Positions 27,601-38,025 of a stretch of 64,000 nucleotides of DNA are shown in pieces (positions within the stretch are counted from its first letter, which is position 1; every line of letters begins with the position of its first letter). Source of the DNA: Pigmentiphaga sp. H8 (lineage in GTDB: Bacteria > Pseudomonadota > Gammaproteobacteria > Burkholderiales > Burkholderiaceae_B). The notes below the pieces were generated by a model. That model was not told the origin of the DNA. It did no database searches and worked only from the letters and a program-made list of their open reading frames with translations. A program made the position numbers and the translations under genes. The DNA lies in NCBI RefSeq assembly GCF_003854895.1, contig NZ_CP033966.1:1178001-1242000 (forward strand). The letters are read 5' to 3'.

Positions 27601-28494
27601 ATGCACCATGTCCTGAAAACCACCGGCGCCGCTGTCGCGCTGGCCCTGCTGGCCGCCTGTGGCGGCAGCGACGATCCCGCCAAGCCCACCTATTCCGAGA
27701 AGCAGCTCCAGGAGCTCGCCTTCGATATGATAGGTATCAGCCTGGGCGTGCCGCAGGTCACGATGTCCGCGGCCGGCCAGGCGCTCAGCTTCCTGGACGA
27801 TGGCGCGCCGAGCGGTCCTCAGCCGTGTGACGACGGCGGCACCTATACGGCCACGCTTACTCGGGCCGGCAGCGGCCCCATCCCGGGCAACGGCGACAAG
27901 GTCGACATCCAGTTCGACCGGTGCGATGACGATGACGTGGTGCTGACAGGCAAGACGACCGTCACGTTCAGCGACGTCAGCGGCGACATCTTCGATACCG
28001 ACGAGCCGGCCGCGGCGACGATGACGTTTCCGTTCCGCGGCATGAAAGTGGACGACGACACCACGCTGGACGGCGATTTCGTGCTGAAGGCGGCCACCAC
28101 GCCCGGTGGCGCTCCGGATACCGACGACGGCACGAGCACCCTGAAGATCTCGGGCGCGGTCAAGCTGACCGAGAGCGGCGTGTCGATGGAGATCAGCGAG
28201 TATGCCTCCGAGTTCAGCACCGACCATGCCACGGATACCGACACGATGACCAAGGTCGACTACCGGGCCAAGGGTTCCCGCTCGCCGCTGGGCGAGTTCG
28301 ACTACCGGGTGTCGATGACTTCGCCCGTCGTGGCCCGGATCGCTTTCGGCGAGCTGATCAGCGGCGGCCTGCGCGCCAAGACCGACGCCGAGACCGTCGA
28401 TACGACCATCGCCACTTCGGACAAGGGCGTCACGACGATCTCCGTCAAGTCTTCCTCGGGCAAGAGCACGTCGATCACTGAGGGCGATCTGTAA
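27601..28494 (+). CDS. Lipoprotein of a three-member paralogous family, copy 3 (unknown function)
   Basis: The 297-residue product has a lipobox (LLAAC, Cys20) and a short linker. It has the same order of blocks as copies 1 and 2 at 16285-18413: Cys76 and Cys108 flanking a loop, a SDVSGD segment, LGEFDYRVSMTSPVV, ETVDTTI and a Ser-rich end (SVKSSSGKSTS). The EF-hand loop is degenerate here: only the last acidic position (NGD, Asp99) survives, so calcium binding is unlikely in this copy. The ATG at 27601 has AAGGGGGAATCC upstream, similar to the leader of copy 2. It follows a two-component operon but is separated by 169 bases. Confidence 0.76.
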   Translation: MHHVLKTTGAAVALALLAACGGSDDPAKPTYSEKQLQELAFDMIGISLGVPQVTMSAAGQALSFLDDGAPSGPQPCDDGGTYTATLTRAGSGPIPGNGDKVDIQFDRCDDDDVVLTGKTTVTFSDVSGDIFDTDEPAAATMTFPFRGMKVDDDTTLDGDFVLKAATTPGGAPDTDDGTSTLKISGAVKLTESGVSMEISEYASEFSTDHATDTDTMTKVDYRAKGSRSPLGEFDYRVSMTSPVVARIAFGELISGGLRAKTDAETVDTTIATSDKGVTTISVKSSSGKSTSITEGDL

Positions 28495-28517
28495 ACGCAA
28501 GGAGCGGACTGGCGGAT

Positions 28518-29687
28518 CTATTCCGCCAGTTGCCGCATTTCCGCGTACAGGTCGCGCTTGCCCTCGAAGCCGATGCCCGCCAGCTCGGGCATGACGATGT
28601 GCCCGTCCTGGACCCGCACGCCGTCGGGGAAGCCGCCGTAGGGCTGGAACAGGTCCGGATAGCTTTCGTTGCCCCCCAGGCCCAGTCCCGCCGCGATGTT
28701 CAGCGACATCTGGTGCCCGCCATGGGGAATGCAGCGCCGCGGCGACCAGCCGTGCGTGCGCAGCACCTGCAGGGTGCGCTCGTATTCGACCAGGCCGTAG
28801 GACAGCGCGCAATCGAACTGCAGCCAGTCGCGGTCGGGCCGCATGCCGCCGTAGCGGATCAGGTTGCGGGCGTCCTGGTGGCTGAACAGGTTCTCGCCGG
28901 TGGCCATGGGGCCCGGATAGTACTCGGCCAGCGCGGCCTGCAAGGCATAGTCCAGCGGATCGCCGGCTTCCTCGTACCAGAACAGGGGGTAGTCGCGCAG
29001 CATCTTCGCGTAGGCGATGGCGGTGTCCAGGTCGAAGCGGCCGTTGGCGTCCACCGCCAATTGCCCGCGTCCCTCGATCTCGGCCAACACGGCCTCGATG
29101 CGCCGGCGGTCCTCGTCGAGGGACGCGCCGCCTATCTTCATCTTGACCACGTTGTAGCCGCGGTCCAGGTACGAACGCATCTCGGCGCGCAGGGCCGACA
29201 AATCCTTGCCCGGATAGTAGTAGCCGCCGGCGGCGTAGACGAACACGCGCGGATCGGCGGTCACGCCATGACGTTCGGCCAGCAGGCGGAACAGGGGCTT
29301 GCCTTCGATCTTGGCCACGGCATCCCAGACCGCCATGTCTATCGTGCCCACGGCCACCGAGCGTTCGCCGTGGCCGCCGGGTTTTTCGTTGGCCATCGCG
29401 GCGGCCCAGACGCGGTGCGGATCCAGGTTGGTGCCGGCATCGTTCAGCAGCGACTTCGGGTCGGCCTCGAGAATGCGCGGCGCGAAGCGTTCGCGGATCA
29501 GTCCGCCCTGGCCGTAGCGGCCATTGGAGTTGAAACCGTAGCCGATCACCCGCTTGCCGTCGCGCACCGCGTCGGTGACCACGGCCACGAGGCTGCTGGT
29601 CATCTTGGAGAAGTCGATGTAGGCGTTGCGGATGGGCGAGGAAATGGGCTTGGTGACTTCGCGGATTTCAAGGATGCGGACGGACAT
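28518..29687 (-). CDS. tarD: D-tartrate dehydratase (enolase superfamily)
   Basis: The 389-residue protein closely matches Bradyrhizobium D-tartrate dehydratase, which dehydrates D-tartrate to oxaloacetate. The expected residues fall at the expected numbers: Lys182-x-Lys184 (KMKIGG), metal ligands Asp213, Glu239 and Glu265, and His322 (CIPHGGHQMS). NAYIDF and NSNGRYGQGGLIRERF near the N-terminus are also as in that enzyme. A LysR regulator gene is divergent, 114 bases away, and probably controls it. No tartrate transporter gene is adjacent. Confidence 0.9.
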   Translation of the reverse strand: MSVRILEIREVTKPISSPIRNAYIDFSKMTSSLVAVVTDAVRDGKRVIGYGFNSNGRYGQGGLIRERFAPRILEADPKSLLNDAGTNLDPHRVWAAAMANEKPGGHGERSVAVGTIDMAVWDAVAKIEGKPLFRLLAERHGVTADPRVFVYAAGGYYYPGKDLSALRAEMRSYLDRGYNVVKMKIGGASLDEDRRRIEAVLAEIEGRGQLAVDANGRFDLDTAIAYAKMLRDYPLFWYEEAGDPLDYALQAALAEYYPGPMATGENLFSHQDARNLIRYGGMRPDRDWLQFDCALSYGLVEYERTLQVLRTHGWSPRRCIPHGGHQMSLNIAAGLGLGGNESYPDLFQPYGGFPDGVRVQDGHIVMPELAGIGFEGKRDLYAEMRQLAE

Positions 29688-29781
29688 GGAAACTCCAGAG
29701 GAGCCGGGCGGATGTCCGGCTGCGTGGACGTATCATGCCGTTTGCCGCACGGGGCGGCCAATGCTAGTTTTCTCTTTTTCC

Positions 29782-29796
29782 ATGCTCTGTAAGCAT
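29782..29796. promoter_or_regulatory. Candidate LysR-type binding site between tarD and its divergent regulator
   Basis: ATGCT-CTGTA-AGCAT is a 15-bp dyad containing a T-N11-A core, lying 6-20 bases before the LysR gene start. Such a position suits autorepression and activation of the divergent gene. Confidence 0.4.
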
Positions 29797-29801
29797 CGGC
29801 C

Positions 29802-30755
29802 ATGAACCTGATCTGGCTGGAAGATTTCCTGGTCCTTGCCGAGTGCGGCAACTTCTCGCGCGCGGCCGAGCTGCGGCATATGACCCAGCCCGCGTTCAGC
29901 CGCCGCATACGCATGCTGGAGGAGTGGCTGGGCGTGACCCTGTTCGACCGGGCCACGCATCCGGTCACCCTGACGGAAACGGGCCTGTGGTTCCGGACCA
30001 CGGCCCAGGACATGCTGGCGCGCGTGGAGCGCATTCCCGACGAGGCGCGCCGGGTGGCGCAGGCCAGCTCGGCCACGCTGCGCTTCGCGGCCACGCATGC
30101 CTTGTCGCTGACCTTCCTGCCCGATTGGCTGCGCGGCCTGGAGTCCGGCCTGAGCCTGGGGCCGATCCAGCTGGTGTCGGACGTGGCCCAGCAGTGCGAG
30201 GCGCTGATGACCCAGGGGCGGGCGCAGTTCTTCCTGTGCCATGCGCACGAGCAGGCACCGGCGCGGCTGGACCCATCGGCCTATCCGTCGGTCAAGGTGG
30301 GCGACGACGTGCTGGTGCCCGTCTGCGCGCCGGACCGTCAAGGGCGGCCGCGTTTTCTGCTGGGCGGGGCGTCGGGCAGGCGCGTGCCCATTCTTGCGTA
30401 CAGCGCGGAGTCGGGCCTGGGGCGCATCGTCCGGGCCGTGCACGGAGCGGCACTGGCGCGGCTGCGGGCCGATGTGGCGGTAACGGCGCATCTGGCGACG
30501 GTGTTGCAGTCGATGGCGCGCAGCGGCCGCGGCGTTGCCTGGCTGCCGGCCAGCCTGGTGCAGGACGAACTGGATCAGGGAGGATTGATGGAGGCGGGGG
30601 AGGCGTCCTGGCGCATCGCGCTGGACATCCGCCTGTACCGCCGCGGCGAGGCCGAGCCTGCCGCGGCCGAGGCGTTCTGGCGGGCCGCCGGCGCGGGAGC
30701 GCCGGGGCCGCGCGCAAGCGGCGGTGTCAGGTCGCCGAAGGCATCTCGATCTTGA
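29802..30755 (+). CDS. LysR-family transcriptional regulator (probable tarD regulator)
   Basis: The 317-residue protein has a typical N-terminal winged helix (WLEDFLVLAECGNFSRAAE and MTQPAFSRRIRMLEEWLG) and the usual effector-binding domain. The effector is probably a hydroxy acid such as tartrate, judged by the divergent D-tartrate dehydratase. Its last 29 bases overlap the 3' end of minE on the opposite strand. Confidence 0.9.
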   Translation: MNLIWLEDFLVLAECGNFSRAAELRHMTQPAFSRRIRMLEEWLGVTLFDRATHPVTLTETGLWFRTTAQDMLARVERIPDEARRVAQASSATLRFAATHALSLTFLPDWLRGLESGLSLGPIQLVSDVAQQCEALMTQGRAQFFLCHAHEQAPARLDPSAYPSVKVGDDVLVPVCAPDRQGRPRFLLGGASGRRVPILAYSAESGLGRIVRAVHGAALARLRADVAVTAHLATVLQSMARSGRGVAWLPASLVQDELDQGGLMEAGEASWRIALDIRLYRRGEAEPAAAEAFWRAAGAGAPGPRASGGVRSPKASRS

Positions 30756-30987
30756 CTTCCAGCACTTCCAGGGTGTCCTGGCGCTCCAGGTTCACCTTGA
30801 TGTCGTCCGGATTGATCTTGACGTACTTCGAGATGACGGCCACCAGTTCCTTCTGCAACTGCGGCAGGTAGTCGGCCGAGGCGCCGGCGCCCGATCGTTC
30901 GTGGGCAAGAATGATCTGCAACCGTTCCTTGGCGACGCCGGCCGTCGAAGGCTTTTTCTGTCCGAGGAAAAAGGAGAGCAGCGACAT
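30727..30987 (-). CDS. minE: Cell division topological specificity factor MinE
   Basis: The 86-residue protein has the MinD-activating N-terminal region (LLSFFLG then AKERLQIILAHER) and the C-terminal topological domain. It drives pole-to-pole oscillation of MinCD by stimulating MinD ATPase. It is the last gene of minC-minD-minE, starting 3 bases after minD ends. Its 3' end overlaps the convergent LysR gene. Confidence 0.96.
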   Translation of the reverse strand: MSLLSFFLGQKKPSTAGVAKERLQIILAHERSGAGASADYLPQLQKELVAVISKYVKINPDDIKVNLERQDTLEVLEVKIEMPSAT

Positions 30988-30990
30988 CGA

Positions 30991-31806
30991 TTATTTCCCT
31001 CCGAACAGACGCTTGAACAGGCCGGGCTTCTCGTAGTCGATGAAACGCAGCGGCTTGTCTTCACCCAGGTAGCGGTCGACGACGTCCTGGTAGGCCTCGG
31101 CCACCGAGGTGCCCTTCAGGTGGATGGCGGGCAGGCCCTGGTTCGAGGCTTGCAGCACGTCTTCGGATTCGGGAATGACGCCGATCAGCTTGATGCGCAG
31201 AATGTCCTCGACGTCCTTGAGCGACAGCATTTCGCCCTCGGCCACGCGCTTGGCGTTGTAGCGCGTCAGCAGCAGGTGCTCCTTGACGGGTTCCTCGCTG
31301 TTGATGGCGCGGCGCGACTTGGCCGACAGGATGCCCAGGATGCGGTCCGAGTCGCGCACCGACGAGACTTCCGGATTGGTCACGACCAGCGCGTCGTCGG
31401 CGAAGTAGGCCGCCATCAGCGCGCCGGATTCGATGCCGGCGGGCGAGTCGCAGACGATGTATTCGAAGTCCATCTCTTTCAGGCCTTCCATGACCTTTTC
31501 CACGCCTTCCTGCGTCAGCGCGTCCTTGTCGCGCGTTTGCGAGGCTGGGAGGATGTAGAGATTGTCGAGCTGCTTGTCGCGGATCAGGGCCTGGTTCAAG
31601 GTGGCTTCGCCCTGAACGACGTTGATCAGGTCGTAGACCACGCGGCGTTCGCAACCCATGATCAGGTCGAGATTGCGCAGGCCGACGTCGAAATCGATCA
31701 CGGCGGTCTTGTGGCCGCGCAGCGCCAGGCCTGCCGAGAAGGCGGCGCTGGAGGTGGTCTTGCCGACGCCGCCTTTGCCTGAAGTCACGACAACGATACG
31801 TGCCAT
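30991..31806 (-). CDS. minD: Septum site-determining ATPase MinD
   Basis: The 271-residue ParA-family ATPase has the deviant Walker A KGGVGKT at residues 11-17, signature lysine included, and a switch region with CDSPAGIE. Its amphipathic C-terminal tail (KPGLFKRLFGGK) binds membrane. It recruits MinC to block division at the poles. The gene lies between minC and minE in the usual order. Confidence 0.97.
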   Translation of the reverse strand: MARIVVVTSGKGGVGKTTSSAAFSAGLALRGHKTAVIDFDVGLRNLDLIMGCERRVVYDLINVVQGEATLNQALIRDKQLDNLYILPASQTRDKDALTQEGVEKVMEGLKEMDFEYIVCDSPAGIESGALMAAYFADDALVVTNPEVSSVRDSDRILGILSAKSRRAINSEEPVKEHLLLTRYNAKRVAEGEMLSLKDVEDILRIKLIGVIPESEDVLQASNQGLPAIHLKGTSVAEAYQDVVDRYLGEDKPLRFIDYEKPGLFKRLFGGK

Positions 31807-31826
31807 GGGGAGTGGGTCCTTATGAG

Positions 31827-32615
31827 TTAGATGGGCAACGGTTCGACCAGCAGTTTCTCGCCGTCGAGGCGGATCAAAGCCGGTTTGTCCTGGATGTCGG
31901 GGGAAAGGGCCGTGGCCAGCGTCCGGTAGACGCCGGCCACGGCGACCAGCTCGGCCTCGAGCCGGGTGGTGTAGATGCGTGCCTTGGTGTCGCCGCGGGC
32001 GCCGGCCATGGCCTTGCCGCGCAGCGGCCCGTAGACATGGATGTTGCCGTCGGCGATGACTTCGGCGCCATGGCTGACCACGCCCATGACGATCAGGTCG
32101 GCATGGCGGGCGTAGATCCGCTGGCCTGAGCGCAGGGGCTTGTCGATGACCATGGTCGGCACCGCGTGCGGCGCTGCGGGAGCCTGCTCGGCCACGGTTT
32201 CGGTGGCGGGTGGGGTTTCGGGCGGCAGCGGAGCGGGCGCTGGCGCTGCCTGGGCGGCAGGCGCCGATTCGGCGGCGGGCTCGGACTCGGGCGCGGGCGA
32301 CCGGACCGGCGCGGCGGGCAGCGACAACAGGGCCAGGCCGGCCTCGCGGGCCGACTCGGCCAGCGAGGCCGGGGCCATGATGCCTATGGTCGGCAGGCCG
32401 TGCCGTTTCAGGGCCTCGGCCAATTGGTTCCAGTCGAGCGGTTCGGCCAGCCGCGACGCGTCGATGACCACCGGCTCGTCTTCGAAGAAACCGGCGGCTT
32501 CCTCCATCCGCTGGTCCAGCGCGGCCAGCACGGCCTGGAGGTCGGAAGAATGCAACACCACGCGAATGGCGTAGAGCGAGGTGCTCTTGATATCAAGTAC
32601 GGGACTGGCTTCCAT
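31827..32615 (-). CDS. minC: Septum site-determining protein MinC
   Basis: The 262-residue inhibitor of FtsZ assembly has an N-terminal FtsZ-binding domain (about 1-105), then a long Ala/Pro/Glu-rich linker (about 106-155). The C-terminal beta-helix (RSGQRIYARHADLIVMG, then GNIHVYGPLRGKAMAG) binds MinD. The linker is longer than in E. coli, a common betaproteobacterial feature. The start at 32615 is preferred over a Met seven codons earlier because it matches the fold start. Confidence 0.95.
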   Translation of the reverse strand: MEASPVLDIKSTSLYAIRVVLHSSDLQAVLAALDQRMEEAAGFFEDEPVVIDASRLAEPLDWNQLAEALKRHGLPTIGIMAPASLAESAREAGLALLSLPAAPVRSPAPESEPAAESAPAAQAAPAPAPLPPETPPATETVAEQAPAAPHAVPTMVIDKPLRSGQRIYARHADLIVMGVVSHGAEVIADGNIHVYGPLRGKAMAGARGDTKARIYTTRLEAELVAVAGVYRTLATALSPDIQDKPALIRLDGEKLLVEPLPI

Positions 32616-32706
32616 GGGCGGCGCCGAATGGCGCAAATGCGCAAAATGCAGATTCTACCGGTAGGCGCCCCGGCGTGGGCGTTAGCGGTTGTGTCGGTGG
32701 GGGAGG

Positions 32707-33029
32707 GGAAGCCCACCCCCTACCCGCTGACGCGGGCCCCCTCAAGGGGGCTACGCTGGCGGACCGGAGGGAAAGCCCCACCCCACGCGGCCTATGGCCG
32801 CTCCCCTCAAGGGGCGACGCTGGCGGACCGGCAAAGCCGGATCCGCGGCGCCCAGGGTCTAGTGCCTGTTTCTTGGTACGCCACACCGTTGCTACCGCGG
32901 GCAGCCAGCGATAGCAACCGTGCTTCAGTCCAAGATACTTTCTCTAGACGCAGGAAACCGCGGATCTGGCTTTGCCAGTCCGCCGGTTTCGCCCCCTGGG
33001 GGGCGCCCAAAGGGCGTAGGGGGGGACGA
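32707..33029. repeat. Composite intergenic repeat: two inverted arms around a small hairpin
   Basis: The gene-free region between minC and glnS holds repeat DNA. The left arm (32707-32861) contains two tandem partial units. They share GGCGGACCGG, and the second continues through AAAGCCGGATCCGCGG and ends CCCAGGGTCTAG. The right arm (32943-33029) is a related unit in the opposite orientation, running from TCTAGACGCAGG to GCGTAGGGGG and ending at the glnS stop codon. The middle (32890-32920 or so) has its own dyad, GTTGCTACCGC with GCGATAGCAAC. The same units recur at 34843-34900 and 46272-46515. No gene is seen here. Confidence 0.75.
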
Positions 33030-34793
<1,764 letters not shown>

Positions 34794-34842
34794 CGTGTAT
34801 GGGTTGGACGAAGAGTCCTTCCTTCGATTTTGCCATAACGAG

Positions 34843-34900
34843 GCCCCCCTACGCGCTTGCACTGGCGGACCGGCGGAGCCGGATCCGCCGTGCCCTGGGA
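34843..34900. repeat. Short copy of the dispersed intergenic repeat
   Basis: CCCCCTACGCGCTTGCACTGGC followed by GGACCGGCGGAGCCGGATCC and CGCCGTGCCCTGGGA is a shortened unit of the repeat described at 32707-33029 and 46272-46515, lying just upstream of glnS. The internal CCGGCGGAGCCGG part forms a small hairpin. Confidence 0.6.
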
Positions 34901-34925
34901 GGGAGATCCGGGTGGCGGGGTGGGG

Positions 34926-36431
34926 TCAGGGGGGGAGGGGGATGGCCGCGATGACCCGCAGGCCGCCGCCTGCCGGGGTTTCCAGGATGATCCGGCCGCC
35001 GTGGGCGCGGGCGATGGCGTCGACCAGGGCCAGGCCCAGGCCGACGTTGCCGGTGCGGCTGCGGGCGGGATCCAGGCGGGAGAAGGGGCGCAGGGCGTCT
35101 TCGTAGCGGTCGGGGCTGATGCCGGGGCCGTGGTCGCGCACACCCAGGCGGGCCTCGCCGCCCCGCGCTTCCAGGGTGATCTCCAGGGGCGGGGCGCCGT
35201 GCTGCATGGCGTTCTGGATCAGGTTGTCGACCAGCCGCGCCAGGGCCACGGCATCGGCGTTGACCACGATTTCGTCGCCGGGGGGCGATGGGTAGTCGAT
35301 CGGGCTGCCGGTGCCCTGCCAAGCGTGGATGCGTTCGCGCAGCCAGTCGCCCAGGTCGATGGGCGTGAAATGGTAGGTGGCGCGGTCGGTGCCACGCACG
35401 AAGCCGATGAACTGGTCGACGATGTGCTGCATGTCCTCGGCGTCCTGCCGCAAACCGTCCTTGAGCGCCGGGTCGTCGACCATCTCGGTGCGCAGGCGCA
35501 TCCTGGACAGCGGGCCCTTGAGGTCGTGCGGCAGGCCGGCCAGCAGCGTGCGGCGTACCTTGTCGGACTCGTTCAGCGCATCGAGCATGGCGTTGAAGCG
35601 TTCGCCCAGGACCTGCGTCTCGTGCGGACCGGCCGGTTCCACCCGTTCGGGCTTGCCGGCCGCGAGGCGGTCGGCGGCATGGGCGAGCGAGGTGATGGGG
35701 CGGGTGATGTGCCAGGAAAACCAGGCGGCCAGCAGCAGGATCGCGCCCACCCCGCCCAGCCACATGACGATCAGGGGCGTCTTGACGGGCGGGCTGATGC
35801 GTTCGAGCGAGATCACCAGCCAGGACCGCATGAGCGGTTCCTCGTCGTTGCCCAGGCCGGGCGTGAGCGAAATGAACAGGGCGGGTTCGGGGCCGCGCGA
35901 CAAGGCCACCCGCGAGCCGTCCGCCAACTGGGTGTTCAGGCGCTGGATCAGGCCGCGCATGGCGTGGCGGGGATCGTCGTCGGCCCAGCGCGGGGCCTCG
36001 CGGGGGCCGCGGCGCTCGGGGCCGAAGCGGAATTCGCCGGACCGGTAGTCGGGCGGCATGCGGCCCCCCGGCAGGGGCTCGAAGCGGGGATGGGGCGGAT
36101 GACCCTCGCGCCGGGGGCGTTCCCCGCCTGGCCGGGGCCGGGGCGGGATGGGCCGGGAAACCAGCCGCCATTCGCCCTGGGAGGCCGCCGCGACGAAGGC
36201 GGCGCGCTCGCTTTCGTCGATCTGCGCGATGGAGGCGCGCAGGGTGCGGATGGTGGTCGCCATGAGGTCCGGCGTGACGTTCTCGAGGACGTTGCGGCGG
36301 TAGTGCTCGATGGCCAGGAAGGTCGTCGCCTGCGCGACCAGCACCGCGCCCAGGATCAGCAGGACGAGGCGTGCGCGCAGCGAGCGCGGCATCAGCCGGC
36401 TCGCCCAGCCACGGGGCGCGGGGCTGTTCAT
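34926..36431 (-). CDS. Sensor histidine kinase (EnvZ-like)
   Basis: The 501-residue kinase has helix 1 at about 21-42, then a periplasmic region rich in Pro, Arg and Gly (about 95-150; runs such as RPIPPRPRPGGERPRR) and helix 2 at about 215-240. A HAMP linker follows, then the catalytic core with His302 in GLPHDLKGPLSR, DNLIQNAMQHG and DHGPGI. The low-complexity insertion in the sensor region is unusual. The ATG at 36431 overlaps the regulator stop as ATGA. The kinase probably phosphorylates the regulator encoded upstream. Confidence 0.93.
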   Translation of the reverse strand: MNSPAPRGWASRLMPRSLRARLVLLILGAVLVAQATTFLAIEHYRRNVLENVTPDLMATTIRTLRASIAQIDESERAAFVAAASQGEWRLVSRPIPPRPRPGGERPRREGHPPHPRFEPLPGGRMPPDYRSGEFRFGPERRGPREAPRWADDDPRHAMRGLIQRLNTQLADGSRVALSRGPEPALFISLTPGLGNDEEPLMRSWLVISLERISPPVKTPLIVMWLGGVGAILLLAAWFSWHITRPITSLAHAADRLAAGKPERVEPAGPHETQVLGERFNAMLDALNESDKVRRTLLAGLPHDLKGPLSRMRLRTEMVDDPALKDGLRQDAEDMQHIVDQFIGFVRGTDRATYHFTPIDLGDWLRERIHAWQGTGSPIDYPSPPGDEIVVNADAVALARLVDNLIQNAMQHGAPPLEITLEARGGEARLGVRDHGPGISPDRYEDALRPFSRLDPARSRTGNVGLGLALVDAIARAHGGRIILETPAGGGLRVIAAIPLPP

Positions 36432-37171
36432 GGCAGCGACGGCGAGGCCGGTGCCGGGTCGTCCGGCGTCAGGGGCGAGAAGCGGTAGCCGATGCCCCAG
36501 ACGGTCTGGATCCACTTCGGCTGCTTGGGGTCGTCTTCGATGGCGCGGCGCAGCCGCAGGATGGCAATGTCGATGGCGCGGTCGTTGCGCTCGCCGGCCT
36601 CGTCGTCGCGCGCCAGGGCCAGCAGCCGTTCGCGCGACAGCGGCTTGCCCGCATTGCGTAGCAGGGCTTCCAGCAGGTTGAATTCGCCGCCGGTCAGGCG
36701 CACCTGTTCGGTACCGCGATGCAGCGTGCGGGCCTTGGCGTCGAAGATGAAGGGGCCGAACGAGACCGGTGCATCCTTGACCAGCGCCGACGGGCCGCTC
36801 TTGCGCCGCAGCACCGCCTCGATGCGGGCGAGCAGTTCACGCGGGTCGAAGGGCTTGCCCAGATAGTCGTCGGCGCCGGATTCCAGGCCGATGATGCGGT
36901 CCACCGTTTCGTCGCGGGCGGTCAGCAGGATCACCGGCAGGTCCTCGCCGCGCTCGCGCAGCCGCCGGCAGGCGTCCGCGCCGTCGCCGCCCGGCAGCAT
37001 GCGGTCCAGCACCAGCAGGGCGGGGGCGTAGCGGGTGATGCGCGCTTCCAGGTCGGTGGCGTCCGGGGCCAGCAGCGTGTCGTAGCCCTGTTTGTTCAGG
37101 TAGTCGGCCAGGAGCTGGCGCAGGGCCGGGTCGTCATCGACCACGAGCAGTTTGAGGGCGGATTTTTCCAT
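36428..37171 (-). CDS. OmpR-family response regulator
   Basis: The 247-residue regulator has a receiver domain with VVDDDP, phospho-acceptor Asp56 (LVLDRMLPG), LTARDE and KPFDP, and a winged-helix output domain ending with IQTVWGIGYRFSP. Its similarity and the EnvZ-like partner suggest an OmpR-type role in envelope or acid/osmotic control. The start at 37171 (MEKSALKLL) is the family start. A Spy-like gene lies divergently 152 bases away and is a likely target. Confidence 0.93.
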   Translation of the reverse strand: MEKSALKLLVVDDDPALRQLLADYLNKQGYDTLLAPDATDLEARITRYAPALLVLDRMLPGGDGADACRRLRERGEDLPVILLTARDETVDRIIGLESGADDYLGKPFDPRELLARIEAVLRRKSGPSALVKDAPVSFGPFIFDAKARTLHRGTEQVRLTGGEFNLLEALLRNAGKPLSRERLLALARDDEAGERNDRAIDIAILRLRRAIEDDPKQPKWIQTVWGIGYRFSPLTPDDPAPASPSLP

Positions 37172-37323
37172 GGGGGAATGTTCGCGTGGCGGGGCCGGAC
37201 CCGCAAGCAGCCTGAAATCGGTTGAAACAGATGGGCCCCGCCTCGCAACCGGTCCGAAACGGGTCTGGAACAAGAATGCCCTCACCGCCGCAGTCCGATG
37301 CGGTGTCGACAAGGAGTAACGCA

Positions 37324-37902
37324 ATGACCAAGAACGCCCTTCGTACGATCGCGCTGTCGCTGGCCCTGGCTACCGGGGGCGCCGGCGTGCTGCAGGCCGC
37401 CCATGCCCAGGCCGCGGGCGACAATACCACGCAGGCCGAACAGAAGCCCGCGCCGGAACGCCATCGTGGCCACATGGGCCATCATGGGTCCAAGGGACAT
37501 CATTTCCGGGGTGGCATGGAGCAGTCGCCGCTGGCCATGCTGGGGCACCTGAAATCCAGGCTGAACCTGACCGACTCGCAGCAGAAGCTCTGGGACACGG
37601 CGCAGAACGCCAGCCGTGAAGCCGGACAGGCCATGCGGGCCCAGCGCGAGGAAGGCATCAAGACGCTGCGCACGCAGGTCGCCGCCGGCCCCCTGGACCT
37701 GCGCGCCCTGAGCGCCCGGCACGACGCCGAGCGCGCGGCCGCCAAGCCCAAGCTGGATGCCGCCCGCGACGCCTGGCTGGCCGCCTACGATTCGCTGGAC
37801 GGCAAGCAGAAGCAGGTCGTGACCGACGCGGTCAAGAAGCGCCTGGAGCGGGGTGACCGCATGCGCGAGCATCGCCGCCCGGACGCGCCGTCCAAGGGCT
37901 GA
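37324..37902 (+). CDS. Periplasmic Spy/CpxP-like protein (LTxxQ family)
   Basis: The 192-residue protein has a signal peptide ending near AHAQA, a His-rich stretch (RHRGHMGHHGSKGHHF, about residues 49-64) and a helical domain with the LTxxQ-type motif LNLTDSQQKLW. Such proteins are periplasmic chaperones or stress sensors. The histidine cluster could bind metal. The ATG at 37324 has AAGGAG upstream. It is divergent from an OmpR/EnvZ-like pair, an arrangement reminiscent of cpxP with cpxRA. Confidence 0.85.
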   Translation: MTKNALRTIALSLALATGGAGVLQAAHAQAAGDNTTQAEQKPAPERHRGHMGHHGSKGHHFRGGMEQSPLAMLGHLKSRLNLTDSQQKLWDTAQNASREAGQAMRAQREEGIKTLRTQVAAGPLDLRALSARHDAERAAAKPKLDAARDAWLAAYDSLDGKQKQVVTDAVKKRLERGDRMREHRRPDAPSKG

Positions 37903-37920
37903 TCCCCCGGCACGCGGTAA

Positions 37921-37950
37921 AACCGGCGCAGCGATGCGCCGGTTTTTTTT
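37921..37950 (+). terminator. Strong intrinsic terminator of the Spy-like gene
   Basis: AACCGGCGC (37921-37929) pairs with GCGCCGGTT (37936-37944) across a six-base loop, and the stem runs into a T-run up to 37950. It lies 19 bases past the stop codon. Confidence 0.85.
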
Positions 37951-38025
37951 CGCCGCGACGAGGTACGTTTCTTGCGAGGGACGGGTTTTCCGGCCGCCCG
38001 TGGACGGCCACGACGGGAGACGGGC

